From: Sulfurospirillum sp.
GTDB taxonomy: Bacteria; Campylobacterota; Campylobacteria; Campylobacterales; QNZT01
Reading direction: 5' to 3'
Assembly (NCBI GenBank): GCA_003978455.1
Contig: QNZT01000186.1
Span: forward strand, 1-13,264
DNA length: 13,264 nucleotides
Part shown: piece by piece, positions 6,836 through 12,879 of the stretch
How the letters are laid out: each line of letters opens with the position of its first letter
How positions within the stretch are numbered: the stretch's first letter is position 1
Notes under the pieces: generated by a model
Database searches by the model: none
What the model saw: only the letters and a program-made list of their open reading frames with translations
Told to the model about the DNA's origin: nothing
Program-made: the position numbers and the translations under genes

Positions 6836-8304
6836 ACAGTGCAGTCGTTCTCAAAGTGCCGAGCGAAGAGCGCTATTTTCATATCGTCAAATCGGCTATC
6901 GACGATCTCGTATGTGATATTCACTTTTCCGATTCAGATAAAAACGCCCTGACCGATGCGACATATGAACTTTTTCAAAACACCATTATCCACGCCTACC
7001 CGGATCAAAAGGGAATCGTGGAACTCGAATTTCACCCTTTTGACTACGGGATGCGGATCAACATCCACGACTGGGGTATGCCGATGGCAGCCGACAAATA
7101 CAGCAGTGTGCCCATCAACCTGCACAAAGATGAGGGATTTAACCGTATCTATAAACTGGTCGATCGTTTTGAATACGCCAATCTCGGAAAAAACGGGAAA
7201 ATATTTTCAATCCTCAAATACGCAAAACATGAGATGCACAAAGAGACTCCGAAATCCGCACCGGATAGCGTACTTCATGAAAGGATGCCTCCGGACACTC
7301 CGATAGCGGTACGAAGCTATATGCCCGGAGACGAAGAGGCGATCGCAAAACTGATCTACCAAAACTACGGCTACAGCTATATCAAGGAGAGTTTTTACTA
7401 TCCCCGCAAAATACGCGAACTTCAAAACCGTAAAATCTTCTCTATCATCGCACTCGATACCAACCTGAACACCATAGTCGGTCACTTCGCACTGGTGAAA
7501 ATGCCCGATTCCAATATCGCCGAAATCGGTGTGGTTGTCGTCGATCCCCGATACAAAGGGCTGGGTATCATGAACAAAATGTTTCAAGCACTGATGGATC
7601 GCGCACGGGAACTCAAACTCGATGCGATCTTCGGGGAAGCGATTATGTACCATATATTTAGCCAGAAAAGCAACCTGACGCACGGTTTCAGCGAAACGGC
7701 ACTGCTGCTGGGCAAAGCACCCGAAGAGGTCACTATCGAAAACAACGAACTGACGCAAAAAAAGATGCGGGGTTCCGTGCTGGTCGGCTACAGACTCTTT
7801 CACTACACTCCGCAGCAACTGACCATACCCGAAGTATACAAAGAGAAAATTCTGGAGATTTACGAAAAAGCGAAACTCCATATCAACATACAGCCTTCGC
7901 CATCAAAACCCAAAGCGCAACATGTGCATCTCTACTATACCTATGATCCGCTCATGAACATCGCCACGATTGTCATCGACCATTACGGGAAACATTTCAA
8001 ACACAAATTTTTACTGATGCTTTCACAGCTACGTGCCAAACACTGCGATATGATCTATGCCGAAATCAACCTCAGTGATATGCCGCAGATCGACAAAGTC
8101 GTCAAAATACTCAACCGGCGGGGATTTTTCTTTGCGGGAGTCCTCTTTCTCAAACACAAAAACAGAGACTATCTCTGCCTGCAAAACAAACACACCACCC
8201 ACGTCGGAAGACGAAATCTGGTCTGTTATTCGGATTTCTGCAAAGAGTTACTGCACTATATCCGCACTGACGAACAGAGAATAAAGAAAAACAGGATAAA
8301 ATAA
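6832..8304 (+). CDS. RsbW-like ATPase domain fused to GNAT acetyltransferase
   Basis: This 490-residue fusion has two recognisable parts. Residues about 10-132 match an anti-sigma-factor-type HATPase: N-box ELFQNTIIHAY (46-56), a DWGMP G1 box (80-84), and KDEGFNRIYKLVDRFEY followed by GKNGKIFSILKY. Residues about 158-300 match a GNAT fold, with the acetyl-CoA-binding motif A around IGVVVVDPRYKGLGIMNKMF (232-251). The tail at about 365-455 (EINLSDMPQIDKVV, RRGFFFAGVLFL, DYLCLQ) looks like a second, partial GNAT-like unit. I know of related ATPase-GNAT proteins annotated in other bacteria but know no established function. The gene overlaps the amidohydrolase by 4 bp, so translation is probably coupled. 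A regulator of an acetylation or partner-switching pathway is an inference only. Confidence 0.88.
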   Translation: MNSAVVLKVPSEERYFHIVKSAIDDLVCDIHFSDSDKNALTDATYELFQNTIIHAYPDQKGIVELEFHPFDYGMRINIHDWGMPMAADKYSSVPINLHKDEGFNRIYKLVDRFEYANLGKNGKIFSILKYAKHEMHKETPKSAPDSVLHERMPPDTPIAVRSYMPGDEEAIAKLIYQNYGYSYIKESFYYPRKIRELQNRKIFSIIALDTNLNTIVGHFALVKMPDSNIAEIGVVVVDPRYKGLGIMNKMFQALMDRARELKLDAIFGEAIMYHIFSQKSNLTHGFSETALLLGKAPEEVTIENNELTQKKMRGSVLVGYRLFHYTPQQLTIPEVYKEKILEIYEKAKLHINIQPSPSKPKAQHVHLYYTYDPLMNIATIVIDHYGKHFKHKFLLMLSQLRAKHCDMIYAEINLSDMPQIDKVVKILNRRGFFFAGVLFLKHKNRDYLCLQNKHTTHVGRRNLVCYSDFCKELLHYIRTDEQRIKKNRIK

Positions 8305-8330
8305 CTCCCAAATATTTCTCAGGGAGTTAT
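8301..8330 (+). promoter_or_regulatory. Inverted repeat covering the previous stop codon and the next gene's RBS
   Basis: ATAACTCCC (8301-8309) and GGGAGTTAT (8322-8330) form a perfect 9-bp stem with a 12-nt loop. The left arm contains the TAA stop (8302-8304) of the ATPase-GNAT gene. The right arm contains the GGGAG ribosome binding site of the next gene (ATG at 8334). There is no T-tract after it, so it is not an ordinary terminator. In mRNA it should hide the ribosome binding site unless a ribosome finishing the upstream gene opens it. Confidence 0.6.
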
Positions 8331-8333
8331 TTC

Positions 8334-8825
8334 ATGAAAGAAGCGATGGTTACATTTTTTGGAAACTACGCCGCGCTGCTGGTATTTTTACACGTTCTGT
8401 CGGCGGTTGTCTGGGTGGGCGGTATGATCGCCATCCGGGTTGCGGTACACCCCTCTTTGCAAAGCATAGAAGATCCGAAGATCAAACTGGGCAAGACACT
8501 TCAGATTGTCGGGAGGCTGTTTCACCTGGTGATTCCATTTATCGTCATACTGATTGTCACGGCAACGCTAATGGCTGTCGGATTGGGGTTTAAAGGTACG
8601 GATCTCTACTGGCTGGTGCACGTCAAAGAGGTGATCTGGACAGTGATGACGATCAACTTTATCTATATGTACATACGACGTAAAAAAGCACAGAAGCTGT
8701 TCGATACAGGTGATCTACCGGGAGCTAAAGCACTGGTCGCGCCGCTGCCAAATCTGCTCTTGCCGATCAATATCGTTCTGGGAGTTGCTGCTATATTTTC
8801 AGGGGTGATTCTCAGGGGGTTCTAA
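8334..8825 (+). CDS. CopD-like four-helix membrane protein
   Basis: This 163-residue inner-membrane protein has four predicted helices, at about 12-36, 60-84, 94-114 and 138-160. The first carries LHVLSAVVWVGGM, which is characteristic of CopD-type copper-resistance and related cytochrome-like membrane families. Histidines 20, 64 and 96 lie in or near helices and could bind haem or metal; this is inferred from family resemblance, not shown. Between helices 3 and 4 is a basic cytosolic loop (YIRRKKAQKLFDTGD). The GGGAG ribosome binding site is 7 nt from the ATG and lies inside an inverted repeat. It is probably the last gene of the acyP cluster. Assignment to a specific transport or redox role is not justified. 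Confidence 0.8.
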   Translation: MKEAMVTFFGNYAALLVFLHVLSAVVWVGGMIAIRVAVHPSLQSIEDPKIKLGKTLQIVGRLFHLVIPFIVILIVTATLMAVGLGFKGTDLYWLVHVKEVIWTVMTINFIYMYIRRKKAQKLFDTGDLPGAKALVAPLPNLLLPINIVLGVAAIFSGVILRGF

Positions 8826-8829
8826 AAGA

Positions 8830-8853
8830 CCGGAAGTGAAAGACCACTTCCGG
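8830..8853. terminator. Bidirectional stem-loop between convergent genes
   Basis: CCGGAAGTG (8830-8838) pairs perfectly with CACTTCCGG (8845-8853) around a 6-nt loop. It lies between the stop codons of the CopD-like gene and rplT. On the minus strand the stem is followed by TCTTTTAG, a modest T-tract that would end the rplT transcript. On the plus strand the following bases are purine-rich, so termination in that direction is less certain. Confidence 0.7.
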
Positions 8854-8864
8854 AAAGGGTTATA

Positions 8865-9215
8865 TTAAAGTGCCGCTTTTGCCGCTTCCGCTACTTTTGT
8901 AAAAGCCGCAGCGTCGTTCATAGCCATATCTGCGAGGATTTTTCTGTCCAGCTCGATGCCTGCTTTGTTCAATCCGTGAATGAACTTTGAATAGCTGATA
9001 TCATTTAATCTGCAAGCAGCGTTGATTCTGGTGATCCAGAGTCTTCTAAAATCTCTTTTCTTCTGTCTTCTGTCTCTGTAAGCGTAAACTAATGATCTCT
9101 CAAGTTGCTCTTTCGCTTTTCTGAAATGTTTTCTTCTACCGCTGTAGAAACCTCTGGCTTGTTTGAGAAGCTTTTTATGTCTTCTTCTTCTGACTACACC
9201 TGTTTTTACTCTCAT
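8865..9215 (-). CDS. rplT: 50S ribosomal protein L20
   Basis: L20 binds 23S rRNA early in large-subunit assembly and, in several bacteria, represses its own operon. The 116-residue product is close to the usual 115-120. It starts MRVKTGVVRRRRHKK, has the typical extended basic N-terminal half (GFYSGRRKHFRKAKEQLERSL), and ends with the globular domain (RLNDISYSKFIHGLNKAGIELDRKILADMA). AAGGAAAC precedes the ATG by a suitable distance. It is the last gene of the thrS-infC-rpmI-rplT unit. Confidence 0.98.
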   Translation of the reverse strand: MRVKTGVVRRRRHKKLLKQARGFYSGRRKHFRKAKEQLERSLVYAYRDRRQKKRDFRRLWITRINAACRLNDISYSKFIHGLNKAGIELDRKILADMAMNDAAAFTKVAEAAKAAL

Positions 9216-9313
9216 GTGATGTTTCCTTTACCTTTGTTTTTGGTGTCAGGCTGTTACCTGAACTTGTCCCTTTGGGGGAGGAAATGATTGATTTGACTCA
9301 ATAACCGCTGAAC
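9216..9313 (-). other. Long structured rpmI-rplT spacer
   Basis: The 98-bp gap contains no ORF. On the minus strand it has two copies of AAGTTCAG, one just after the rpmI stop region and one near 9257-9264. It also has a TCAGG/CCTGA hairpin (9246-9261) and a short TCCC/GGGA hairpin nearby. It could be an mRNA leader bound by L20 for autoregulation, but I cannot match it to a known L20 leader. Confidence 0.3.
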
Positions 9314-9508
9314 TTACTTGCCTAAAAGTTCTCTAACTTCCTGCACATCGCTTTTTGCAACGACATGAGGTTTTCTGAGATTTCTTTTGCGCTTCTGATC
9401 TTTTTTGGTCAGAATATGGCTTCTATACGCAGCCCCTCTTTTGATACTGCCGTTTTTTTTCACTTTAAAACGTTTGGCAGCACCACGATGCGTTTTCATC
9501 TTTGGCAT
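9314..9508 (-). CDS. rpmI: 50S ribosomal protein L35
   Basis: This 64-residue basic protein has the standard L35 start MPKMKTHRGAAKRFKVK and the family segment RSHILTKKDQKRKRNLRKP. L35 sits in the large ribosomal subunit. AGGAG lies 7 nt before the ATG. It is placed between infC and rplT as in most bacteria, with its own likely -10 box about 58 bp upstream. Confidence 0.98.
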   Translation of the reverse strand: MPKMKTHRGAAKRFKVKKNGSIKRGAAYRSHILTKKDQKRKRNLRKPHVVAKSDVQEVRELLGK

Positions 9509-9565
9509 GTGATTCTCCTGTAATATTTTCCTAAAACTTTTTTAAAAAGTGTTTTAAGGAGTGCA

Positions 9566-9571
9566 ATTATA
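9566..9571 (-). promoter_or_regulatory. Internal -10 box for rpmI-rplT
   Basis: A perfect TATAAT on the minus strand lies in the infC-rpmI gap, preceded by an A-rich tract and no recognisable -35 box. Transcription would start near 9559, giving a leader of about 50 nt for rpmI. It would let the two ribosomal proteins be made independently of thrS and infC. Confidence 0.45.
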
Positions 9572-9589
9572 TCTTTTTTTGTTAATAAT

Positions 9590-9643
9590 GCGCTTAAACG
9601 GGGAAATAGCGCGTATTTTACGGCGATCTGGGGATGATCGCCG
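9590..9643 (-). promoter_or_regulatory. Two hairpins in the infC-rpmI gap
   Basis: Hairpin one: CGGCGATC (9621-9628) with GATCGCCG (9636-9643), 8 bp and a 7-nt loop, 6 bp beyond the infC stop. Hairpin two: GCGCT (9590-9594) with AGCGC (9608-9612). Neither is followed by a proper T-tract on the minus strand. They may be a weak terminator, an attenuator or a processing site in the operon mRNA. Confidence 0.4.
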
Positions 9644-9649
9644 AAAGGA

Positions 9650-10195
9650 TTATTTTTTTTCGTTATCTTTTTTCGGCGTTACAAGCATATTGACATAACG
9701 ACCTTCAAATTTCGGTTCATTCTCTTTGTTCCCGATATCTTCTACCATCGGCCAGACACGGTTCAGTACATCTTTACCTGCCTGCGGGTTTGCCATTTCA
9801 CGTCCGCGAAGAAAGACCCTGAATTTCACATGTTTGCCCGCTTCGAGAAATTCACGCGCATGTTTGACTTTGTAGTTCACGTCATTTTCGGCGATCTTCA
9901 CAGAGAGTTTGATCTCTTTGACTTCGATCTTTTTCTGCTTCTTTTTCGCCTCTTTTTTCTTTTTCTCTTCCTGGTACTTAAACTTCCCGTAATCCATAAT
10001 CTTGACTACCGGCGGTTTGGCAGTCGGTGCGATCAAAACCAGATCAAGTCCCTGTTCTCGTGCGATATTCAGCGCTTCGTCCGACGAGATGATACCGTAC
10101 TGCGTACCGTCATCACCCATACATCTGACTTCAGGGAGTCTTATATCCTCATTCAGTTTCGTTTCGTCTTTTTTTCTACCTCTGCCTCTATTCAA
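9650..10195 (-). CDS. infC: Translation initiation factor IF-3 (TTG start)
   Basis: IF-3 binds the 30S subunit, prevents subunit joining and proofreads start codons. The 181-residue product has the N-domain (NEDIRLPEVRCMGDDGTQYGIIS, PPVVKIMDYGKFKYQ), a lysine-rich linker (EEKKKKEAKKKQKKIEVKEIK) and the C-domain (KHAREFLEAGKHVKFRVFLRGREM). The start is TTG at 10195, overlapping the thrS stop as TTGA. It is supported by GAGG 7 nt upstream, inside the last thrS codons. There is no in-frame ATG before Met26, which lies inside the N-domain. A non-ATG start is common for infC, although the best-known case uses AUU. Confidence 0.97.
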   Translation of the reverse strand: MNRGRGRKKDETKLNEDIRLPEVRCMGDDGTQYGIISSDEALNIAREQGLDLVLIAPTAKPPVVKIMDYGKFKYQEEKKKKEAKKKQKKIEVKEIKLSVKIAENDVNYKVKHAREFLEAGKHVKFRVFLRGREMANPQAGKDVLNRVWPMVEDIGNKENEPKFEGRYVNMLVTPKKDNEKK

Positions 10196-12030
10196 AAGTG
10201 TACCTCATTCATTTTCTCCTTTACTAGTGTATAAAATGCCTCTTTATCGAGTGTGTACTGTTCACGACTACGTCTGTCCCGAACCGCGACACTGCGATTT
10301 TTTACCTCTTCATCACCCAAAACCAAAATCATTGGAACTTTCTGCTTTTCAGCATTGCGAATCCTTTTGTTGAGACTCTCGTTTCGCGAAGAGATCTCGA
10401 CATCCATTCCCATCGCTATCATCTCAGACTGCAACTCTCTGGCATATCTGTGATGCGTCTCGCTTATCGGCACGATCACCACCTGCGTCGGTGCGATGAA
10501 AAAAGGAAATTCTCCGGCAACGTGCTCAGTTAAAATCCCAATGAATCGCTCAAATGAACCCAATATCGCACGATGCAGCATCACCGGTCGCGCTTTTTCA
10601 TTGTTTTCATCTGTATATTCCAACTCAAATCTTTCCGGAAGATTAAAGTCTACCTGAATTGTACCACATTGCCACTTACGCTTAAGTGAGTCTTTGATTT
10701 TAATATCAATCTTCGGACCATAAAAAGCCCCACCGCCTTCATCGATACCGTAGTCGATACCGTTGGCATCGAGGGCATCTTTAAGTCCCTGCGTTGCGGT
10801 CTCCCAGATAGCATCCTCTCCGATCGCTTTTTCAGGTTTTGTGGAGATTTCCAGTTCATACTCGAACCCGAAAGATTGCATGATATCATCGACAAATCCC
10901 AGAACTTCTATAACATTGTCGCGAATCTGCTCCGGCGTACAGTAGATATGGGCATCATCCTGTGTAAATTCCCGCACCCTAAAAAGCCCGTGCAGCGCCC
11001 CGCTCATTTCATGACGATGGACGACACCATACTCGAAAAACTTCAACGGCAGATCCCGGTAAGAGCGCAGTTCACTCTGGTAAATCTTGATATGCCCCAC
11101 GCAGTTCATCGGCTTGATACCGTACTCAACGATCTTCGGATGCTCTTCATCCCCTTCATTGATCTGCGTAAAGTACATATTTTCACCATAGTTGTCATAG
11201 TGCCCGCTAACTTTCCACGCTTCGCTTTTCAAAAGCTCCGGACCACGAACCGGTTCATAGCCTCTCTTTCTGTGGGCTGTGTATAAAAGTGCTTCCAGAC
11301 GGCTTCGGAGTCTGGCACCCGCAGGCAGCCAGAGTGGCAAACCCGCACCGATACTCTCATCGAACGTAAACAGTTTCAGCTCTTTACCCAGTTTACGGTG
11401 ATCTCTCTTTTTCGCCTCTTCGATGAACTTCAGATACTCGTTCAGGCTCTCTTTGTCCGCAAACGCTGTTCCATAGACACGTGTCAGCATCTCTTTGTCA
11501 CTGTCACCGCCGAGATATGCACCGGCAACACGTGTCAGTTTAAAGTTGTGCAAAAAGCGGGTATTGGGTACGTGCGGTCCACGGCAGAGATCTTCAAAAT
11601 CTCCCTGGGTATAGGTGGTCAGGGTATCATCTTCGATACGCTTTAACACTTCCTGTTTCAGGTCGTCGTCACCGAATTTCCGATCGATCTCTTCTCTGGT
11701 ATAGGCATGTTTTTCGATCGGATACTTCTTTTTGATGAGCTCTTTCATCTTCTTCTCGATCTTTTTCAGATCAGCATCCGTCACAGGCTCATCGGTTCTG
11801 AAGTCGTAGTAGAAACCATCCTCGATCACAGGACCGACAAAAAACTTCGCCTCAGGATACAGCGCCTTGATCGCCTGCGCCATCAAATGCGCCGTCGAAT
11901 GCCTGATAATCTCCAAAGCCTCGGGAGAGTTATTATAATAGACCGGTTCACCCTCGATCCCCTCCAATGCAGCCGACTGCGTATCATAAACCCGCCCATC
12001 TCTTTTATAACCGATAACTGTCTCTTCCAC
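10192..12030 (-). CDS. thrS: Threonyl-tRNA synthetase
   Basis: This enzyme charges tRNA-Thr. It is 612 residues against about 640 in E. coli. The shortfall is at the N-terminus: the editing-domain motif HSTAH begins at residue 44 instead of about 73, leaving only a remnant of the TGS domain. Editing residues C149 and H153 (CRGPH) are present. The catalytic core shows MNCVGH (C310), RHEMSGALHGLFRVREFTQDDAH (R339, H361) and MLHRA (H486), with C310, H361 and H486 as the zinc ligands by homology. The C-terminal anticodon-binding domain is complete. The start is GTG at 12030 with AAGAGG 5 nt upstream. A stop codon lies just upstream in frame, and the ATG two bases earlier is out of frame. The last codons contain the infC ribosome binding site. 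Confidence 0.98.
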   Translation of the reverse strand: MEETVIGYKRDGRVYDTQSAALEGIEGEPVYYNNSPEALEIIRHSTAHLMAQAIKALYPEAKFFVGPVIEDGFYYDFRTDEPVTDADLKKIEKKMKELIKKKYPIEKHAYTREEIDRKFGDDDLKQEVLKRIEDDTLTTYTQGDFEDLCRGPHVPNTRFLHNFKLTRVAGAYLGGDSDKEMLTRVYGTAFADKESLNEYLKFIEEAKKRDHRKLGKELKLFTFDESIGAGLPLWLPAGARLRSRLEALLYTAHRKRGYEPVRGPELLKSEAWKVSGHYDNYGENMYFTQINEGDEEHPKIVEYGIKPMNCVGHIKIYQSELRSYRDLPLKFFEYGVVHRHEMSGALHGLFRVREFTQDDAHIYCTPEQIRDNVIEVLGFVDDIMQSFGFEYELEISTKPEKAIGEDAIWETATQGLKDALDANGIDYGIDEGGGAFYGPKIDIKIKDSLKRKWQCGTIQVDFNLPERFELEYTDENNEKARPVMLHRAILGSFERFIGILTEHVAGEFPFFIAPTQVVIVPISETHHRYARELQSEMIAMGMDVEISSRNESLNKRIRNAEKQKVPMILVLGDEEVKNRSVAVRDRRSREQYTLDKEAFYTLVKEKMNEVHF

Positions 12031-12047
12031 ATATACCTCTTAAACTA

Positions 12048-12053
12048 TTTATA
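12048..12053 (-). promoter_or_regulatory. Possible -10 box of thrS operon
   Basis: TATAAA on the minus strand lies 17 bp upstream of the thrS GTG, within an AT-rich stretch with repeated T-tracts. No -35 box is clear, and the leader would be very short. Weak evidence. Confidence 0.3.
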
Positions 12054-12129
12054 TTGTAAATATTTTGCTCATATTGCAGAAGAAATATCAACAAAATATT
12101 TAAGTAGCCGTATTTATTTGCAAAACAGA

Positions 12130-12206
12130 GCGCGGTTCATCTGCGCGCGAGCCTGCTGCTGAAGCAAACACAGCGTTAGCGTAGTAAAATGGACTTCGTT
12201 CATTTT
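12130..12206. repeat. Run of three small hairpins between thrS and tRNA-Val
   Basis: Three inverted repeats follow one another: GCGCG/CGCGC (12130-12148), GCTG/CAGC (12158-12174), and a 9-bp stem with AAAATG/CATTTT outer arms and an inner G-U pair (12186-12206). The stretch is GC-richer than the AT-rich DNA on its left and has no ORF of note. It could be a palindromic intergenic repeat or the 3' trailer structure of the tRNA-Val transcript. Confidence 0.4.
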
Positions 12207-12218
12207 GCGTGATTTAAA

Positions 12219-12294
12219 TGGTGGCCACGATTGGACTTGAACCAACGACCACCACCATGTCAAGGTGGTGCTCTACCAACTGAGCTACGCGACC
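12219..12294 (-). tRNA. tRNA-Val (anticodon GAC)
   Basis: A complete 76-nt cloverleaf lies on the minus strand. The acceptor stem GGTCGCG/CGTGGCC has two G-U pairs. The D arm starts GCTCAGTTGGTAGAGC. The anticodon stem CCACC/GGTGG holds the loop TTGACAT with GAC at 34-36. The T arm is GTTGG-TTCAAGT-CCAAT and the CCA end is encoded (12219-12221). It reads valine codons GUC and GUU. Confidence 0.97.
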
Positions 12295-12314
12295 ACAAAA
12301 GAAAGTATGTTAGC

Positions 12315-12335
12315 GAAAACATTTTTCATGTTTTC
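12315..12335. repeat. 8-bp inverted repeat upstream of tRNA-Val
   Basis: GAAAACAT (12315-12322) and ATGTTTTC (12328-12335) pair perfectly around a 5-nt loop. It lies in the leader of the tRNA-Val transcript if that starts at the 12371-12376 promoter. It is preceded by GTTAGCG (12309-12315), a heptamer also found at 12175-12181 on the other side of the tRNA. Confidence 0.45.
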
Positions 12336-12370
12336 TTAGAAAAAGAAGTGTTTATCAAAAATTGTGCGGA

Positions 12371-12376
12371 ATTATA
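12371..12376 (-). promoter_or_regulatory. -10 box for tRNA-Val
   Basis: A perfect TATAAT on the minus strand lies about 77 bp upstream of the tRNA. Further upstream is a periodic T-rich tract (12390-12408), the usual Campylobacterota substitute for a -35 box. It lies 36 bp beyond the lspA stop, so the tRNA can be expressed independently of lspA. No lspA terminator is visible between them. Confidence 0.5.
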
Positions 12377-12411
12377 CACACTTTTTCATAAAATAAAATA
12401 AAATCTGTTTT

Positions 12412-12879
12412 TTAAGAGAGTGTTTTTACATTTTCTTTATTTTTATCTTTTTTGAACGAGTGTATCAGTATCAGCAAAACCCCCAGGTCGATCATGACAT
12501 CCGCAAAATTGAAAATCGCGAAATCAAACCCGCAGTGCCAGTACACATAGTCCACCACACCGCCGTGCAGGAAACGATCCAGCAAGTTGCTGATACCCCC
12601 GCCCATCAAAAGCCCCAGTGCCAGAGCATATTCATGAAGTGTTTCGCGTTTGTAAAAGATATATGCCAGCACGCCGCCGATCAGCGCAACCTGGATATAC
12701 TTCAGATACGCCCCCAAAAAGGCGAACATCGAAAATGCCACGCCTTTATTGAGTGTAAAGTTCAGTGAAATACATGAGCTGTTCCAATCAAAGCCGTTCA
12801 GAAAAAAGGATTTGATGATTTGATCGAGCACAAATACAAAAACAAATGCACCGGTAAATTTCGCAAAAAAGTTATCCAT
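12412..12879 (-). CDS. lspA: Lipoprotein signal peptidase (signal peptidase II)
   Basis: This inner-membrane aspartyl protease removes the signal peptide from diacylglyceryl-modified prolipoproteins. At 155 residues with four predicted helices it is the normal family size. Conserved elements are LDQIIKSFF near residue 18, LNFTLNKGVAFSMF (39-52), GGGISNLLDRFLHGGVVDYV with one catalytic Asp, and FNFADVMIDLGV with the second. The tail is charged (KKDKNKENVK) and cytosolic. The ATG lies inside the end of glmM (8-bp overlap), so the two are co-transcribed and probably translationally coupled. Confidence 0.97.
   Translation of the reverse strand: MDNFFAKFTGAFVFVFVLDQIIKSFFLNGFDWNSSCISLNFTLNKGVAFSMFAFLGAYLKYIQVALIGGVLAYIFYKRETLHEYALALGLLMGGGISNLLDRFLHGGVVDYVYWHCGFDFAIFNFADVMIDLGVLLILIHSFKKDKNKENVKTLS

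Noticed and set aside
7207..7881. 224-codon minus-strand ORF inside the ATPase-GNAT gene
   Set aside because: It is antisense to recognisable GNAT motifs; there is no RBS and the composition is typical of an antisense shadow.
9523..9556. A/T-only imperfect hairpin before rpmI, considered as a terminator
   Set aside because: The pairing is almost all A-T with a bulge, and it lies inside the likely rpmI leader, where termination would be counterproductive.
11707..12162. 151-codon plus-strand ORF over the thrS start and its upstream region
   Set aside because: It is mostly antisense to the ThrRS N-terminal and editing domains, and its end runs into the hairpin stretch. There is no RBS.
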